This document shows positions 62,015 through 64,000 of a stretch of 64,000 nt of DNA, piece by piece. Position numbers and translations under genes: made by a program. Location of the stretch: positions 1-64,000 of the forward strand of contig SGZH01000001.1 in assembly GCA_004214175.1 (NCBI GenBank), in the 5' to 3' direction. Below the pieces are notes generated by a model, which searched no databases, had not been told where the DNA came from, and saw only the letters and a list, made by a program, of their open reading frames with translations. The stretch's first letter is position 1; each line of letters opens with the position of its first letter. This DNA comes from Flavobacteriales bacterium (GTDB taxonomy: Bacteria > Bacteroidota > Bacteroidia > Flavobacteriales > Flavobacteriaceae).

Positions 62015-62659
62015 ATGCGTGATAATTTGCACGATTATCGAAAAAGTTATAACAGAGGAGCTTTAACTAAAGATAAGGTGGATACGAATCCATTACAGCA
62101 GTTTAAAAAATGGTTTTATGAAGCAAAAGATTCAGGTAGTGTTGAAGAAGCAAATGCGATGACTTTATCAACTACTGGACTTGATGGATTTTCAAAGGGG
62201 AGGGTCGTATTATTAAAAAAGTACGACAAATACGGTTTTTATTTTTATACCAATTATTTAAGCGAAAAAGGAAAATCCATAGCACAAAACAATAAGGTTT
62301 CCCTGTCTTTTTTTTGGCCGGGTCTAGAACGACAAATTATTATTAAAGGGATCGCATCGAAGACTTCAGAAGACGATTCAGAGAACTATTTTAACAGTAG
62401 ACCCAAAGGTAGTCAATTAGGAGCTTTACTTTCTAATCAAAGCGAGGTTATAGAAAATCGTAAAGTGATTGAAAATAAATTAGTATTATTAGAAAATCAA
62501 TATTCCGATAAAGAAATCAAAAAACCAGCAAATTGGGGAGGTTATTTAGTATCGCCAATTTCTATTGAATTTTGGCAGGGTAGGCCAAATAGACTGCATG
62601 ATCGCATTAGGTATAGGTTAAGTCATTCAGACTGGATTATCGAAAGACTTTCACCTTAG
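62015..62659 (+). CDS. pdxH: Pyridoxamine 5'-phosphate oxidase
   Basis: AMTLSTTGLDGFSKGRVVLLKKYDKYGFYFYTNY; NWGGYLVSPISIEFWQGRPNRLHDRIRYR. Confidence 0.97.
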   Translation: MRDNLHDYRKSYNRGALTKDKVDTNPLQQFKKWFYEAKDSGSVEEANAMTLSTTGLDGFSKGRVVLLKKYDKYGFYFYTNYLSEKGKSIAQNNKVSLSFFWPGLERQIIIKGIASKTSEDDSENYFNSRPKGSQLGALLSNQSEVIENRKVIENKLVLLENQYSDKEIKKPANWGGYLVSPISIEFWQGRPNRLHDRIRYRLSHSDWIIERLSP

Positions 62660-62712
62660 ATTTAACTTTATGTAAAGTTGTTTAAACTACTGTTTATTAG
62701 TGTTTTGTATAT

Positions 62713-63198
62713 ATGAAAAATTTATATTTAGTTCGACATGCAAAATCATCATGGAAATTACCAGTTGATGATCTTAAACGTCCTTTAAAAAAAAGGGGAA
62801 TTTTAGATGCTATTTTAATTTCGGATCATATAAAAAAACTTGTTTCAAAACCTGATTTTTTATTAACAAGTGATGCAGAAAGAGCTCATTCCACTGCTAT
62901 ATATTTTAAAAAAGCTTTTAAAATTAATGCTAATTCATTTATTATAAATAAATCTCTGTATGACTTTCAGGGTAATAATGTTTTAAGAGTAATCAACGAA
63001 CTGAATGATTCATATAACATCGTTATGATTGTTGGGCATAACCACGCGTTGACATCTATAGCAAATATGCTTGGAGACGTAATTATTAATAACATACCAA
63101 CATGTGGTTTTATAAATATAGAATTTACAACTCAAAAATGGGAATTTGCTAATTTTGGTCAAACTAAGAACGTCATTTTTCCAAAGGATTTAAAATAA
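62713..63198 (+). CDS. SixA-like histidine phosphatase
   Basis: LYLVRHAKSSWKLPVDDLKRPLKKRG; TSDAERAHSTA; VGHNHALTSIANML. Confidence 0.94.
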   Translation: MKNLYLVRHAKSSWKLPVDDLKRPLKKRGILDAILISDHIKKLVSKPDFLLTSDAERAHSTAIYFKKAFKINANSFIINKSLYDFQGNNVLRVINELNDSYNIVMIVGHNHALTSIANMLGDVIINNIPTCGFINIEFTTQKWEFANFGQTKNVIFPKDLK

Positions 63199-63208
63199 AA
63201 TATATAGT

Positions 63209-64000
63209 ATGTTAATTAAAAAATATGCAGCTATAGATATTGGCTCTAATGCAATACGACTACTTATAACAAGTATTATTGAACAGTCTGATAATCAAAC
63301 AAAGTTTAAAAAAACTTCTTTAATTAGAGTTCCTATAAGACTTGGTGATGATGTTTTTAAATTAGGAATAGTATCTGATGATAATTATAACCGGATGGAG
63401 GAATCAATAAAAGCTTTTAAATTATTAATGAAAGTACATAATGTCTCTAAATATAGAGCCTGTGCAACTTCTGCAATGCGCGAGGCTAAAAATGGTCAAA
63501 GTATCACCAAAAAGATAAAAAAGAAAACAGGAATCGATATTGAGATTATTAATGGAAATGAAGAAGCAAAAATAATAGCCTTAACAGATATAAAAAATTA
63601 TTTAGTCAATGATAAAACTTTTCTTTATGTTGATGTAGGAGGTGGAAGTACAGAATTAACTCTTTTTTCAAAAGGAAAATCTATTCTATCAAAATCTTTT
63701 AAAATTGGTACAGTTCGCTTGATTAATGAGTTAGTTCCAGATAATGTTTGGAACCAAATGAGATCATGGATAAAAGAGCATACAAATAATTACCAACAAA
63801 TAACTCTTTTAGGGACTGGAGGTAACATAAATAGCACCTATAAATTTAGTGGTATTAAACCCGGTAAACCCTTGAGCTACATCTACTTAAAAGAATACTT
63901 TAATATGGTAAAGTCATTTTCATACGAAGAAAGAATTTCTAAACTAAATATGAATTTTGATCGAGCAGATGTGATATTACCTGCCTTAAAAATATACATT
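63209..64000 (+). CDS. Ppx/GppA family exopolyphosphatase, truncated at right edge
   Basis: MLIKKYAAIDIGSNAIRLLITSI...RACATSAMREAKNG...LYVDVGGGSTELTLFSKGK...; open to the end of the window, not in ORF track. Confidence 0.93.
   Translation, partial: MLIKKYAAIDIGSNAIRLLITSIIEQSDNQTKFKKTSLIRVPIRLGDDVFKLGIVSDDNYNRMEESIKAFKLLMKVHNVSKYRACATSAMREAKNGQSITKKIKKKTGIDIEIINGNEEAKIIALTDIKNYLVNDKTFLYVDVGGGSTELTLFSKGKSILSKSFKIGTVRLINELVPDNVWNQMRSWIKEHTNNYQQITLLGTGGNINSTYKFSGIKPGKPLSYIYLKEYFNMVKSFSYEERISKLNMNFDRADVILPALKIYI

Overview
The window is an ordinary, gene-dense stretch of core chromosome from an AT-rich Bacteroidota, most likely Flavobacteriaceae. Supporting signs are DUF4835 and DUF6913-type proteins, T9SS C-terminal sorting domains, an omega-like RNAP subunit next to coaBC, Bacteroidota-type TTG-N19-TAnnTTTG promoters and no obvious Shine-Dalgarno sequences. 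I call about 70 CDS, including trmD (truncated at the left edge), a long GAPDH, htrA/degQ, dapF, mltG, dnaA, ribD, prmC, ligA, dapA, bamD, coaBC, recN, fabI, coaE, a two-component system, miaA, pcm, smpB, ytxJ, a fumarylacetoacetase, glyA, a cold shock gene, lptB, tatC, a KdsD/KpsF-type isomerase, recQ, a fused cyclophilin-FKBP protein, rpsA, pyrR-pyrB, rnz, pdxH and a Ppx/GppA protein (truncated at the right edge). I saw no rRNA, tRNA, CRISPR array, prophage, transposon or defence island, and I do not claim a new multi-gene system. The items most worth a second look are: a decayed pyridoxamine-phosphate-oxidase-like remnant between pcm and smpB; a perfect TetR-type operator palindrome between a divergent tetR and a secreted thioredoxin-like gene; a dual cyclophilin-FKBP immunophilin; a DnaQ-GIY-YIG nuclease fusion; an rpsA leader with two mutually exclusive hairpins; several genes whose promoter position implies leaderless mRNAs; and a 50-aa glycine-rich membrane protein missing from the ORF track. 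All family calls were made by reading the sequences; no database search was run.
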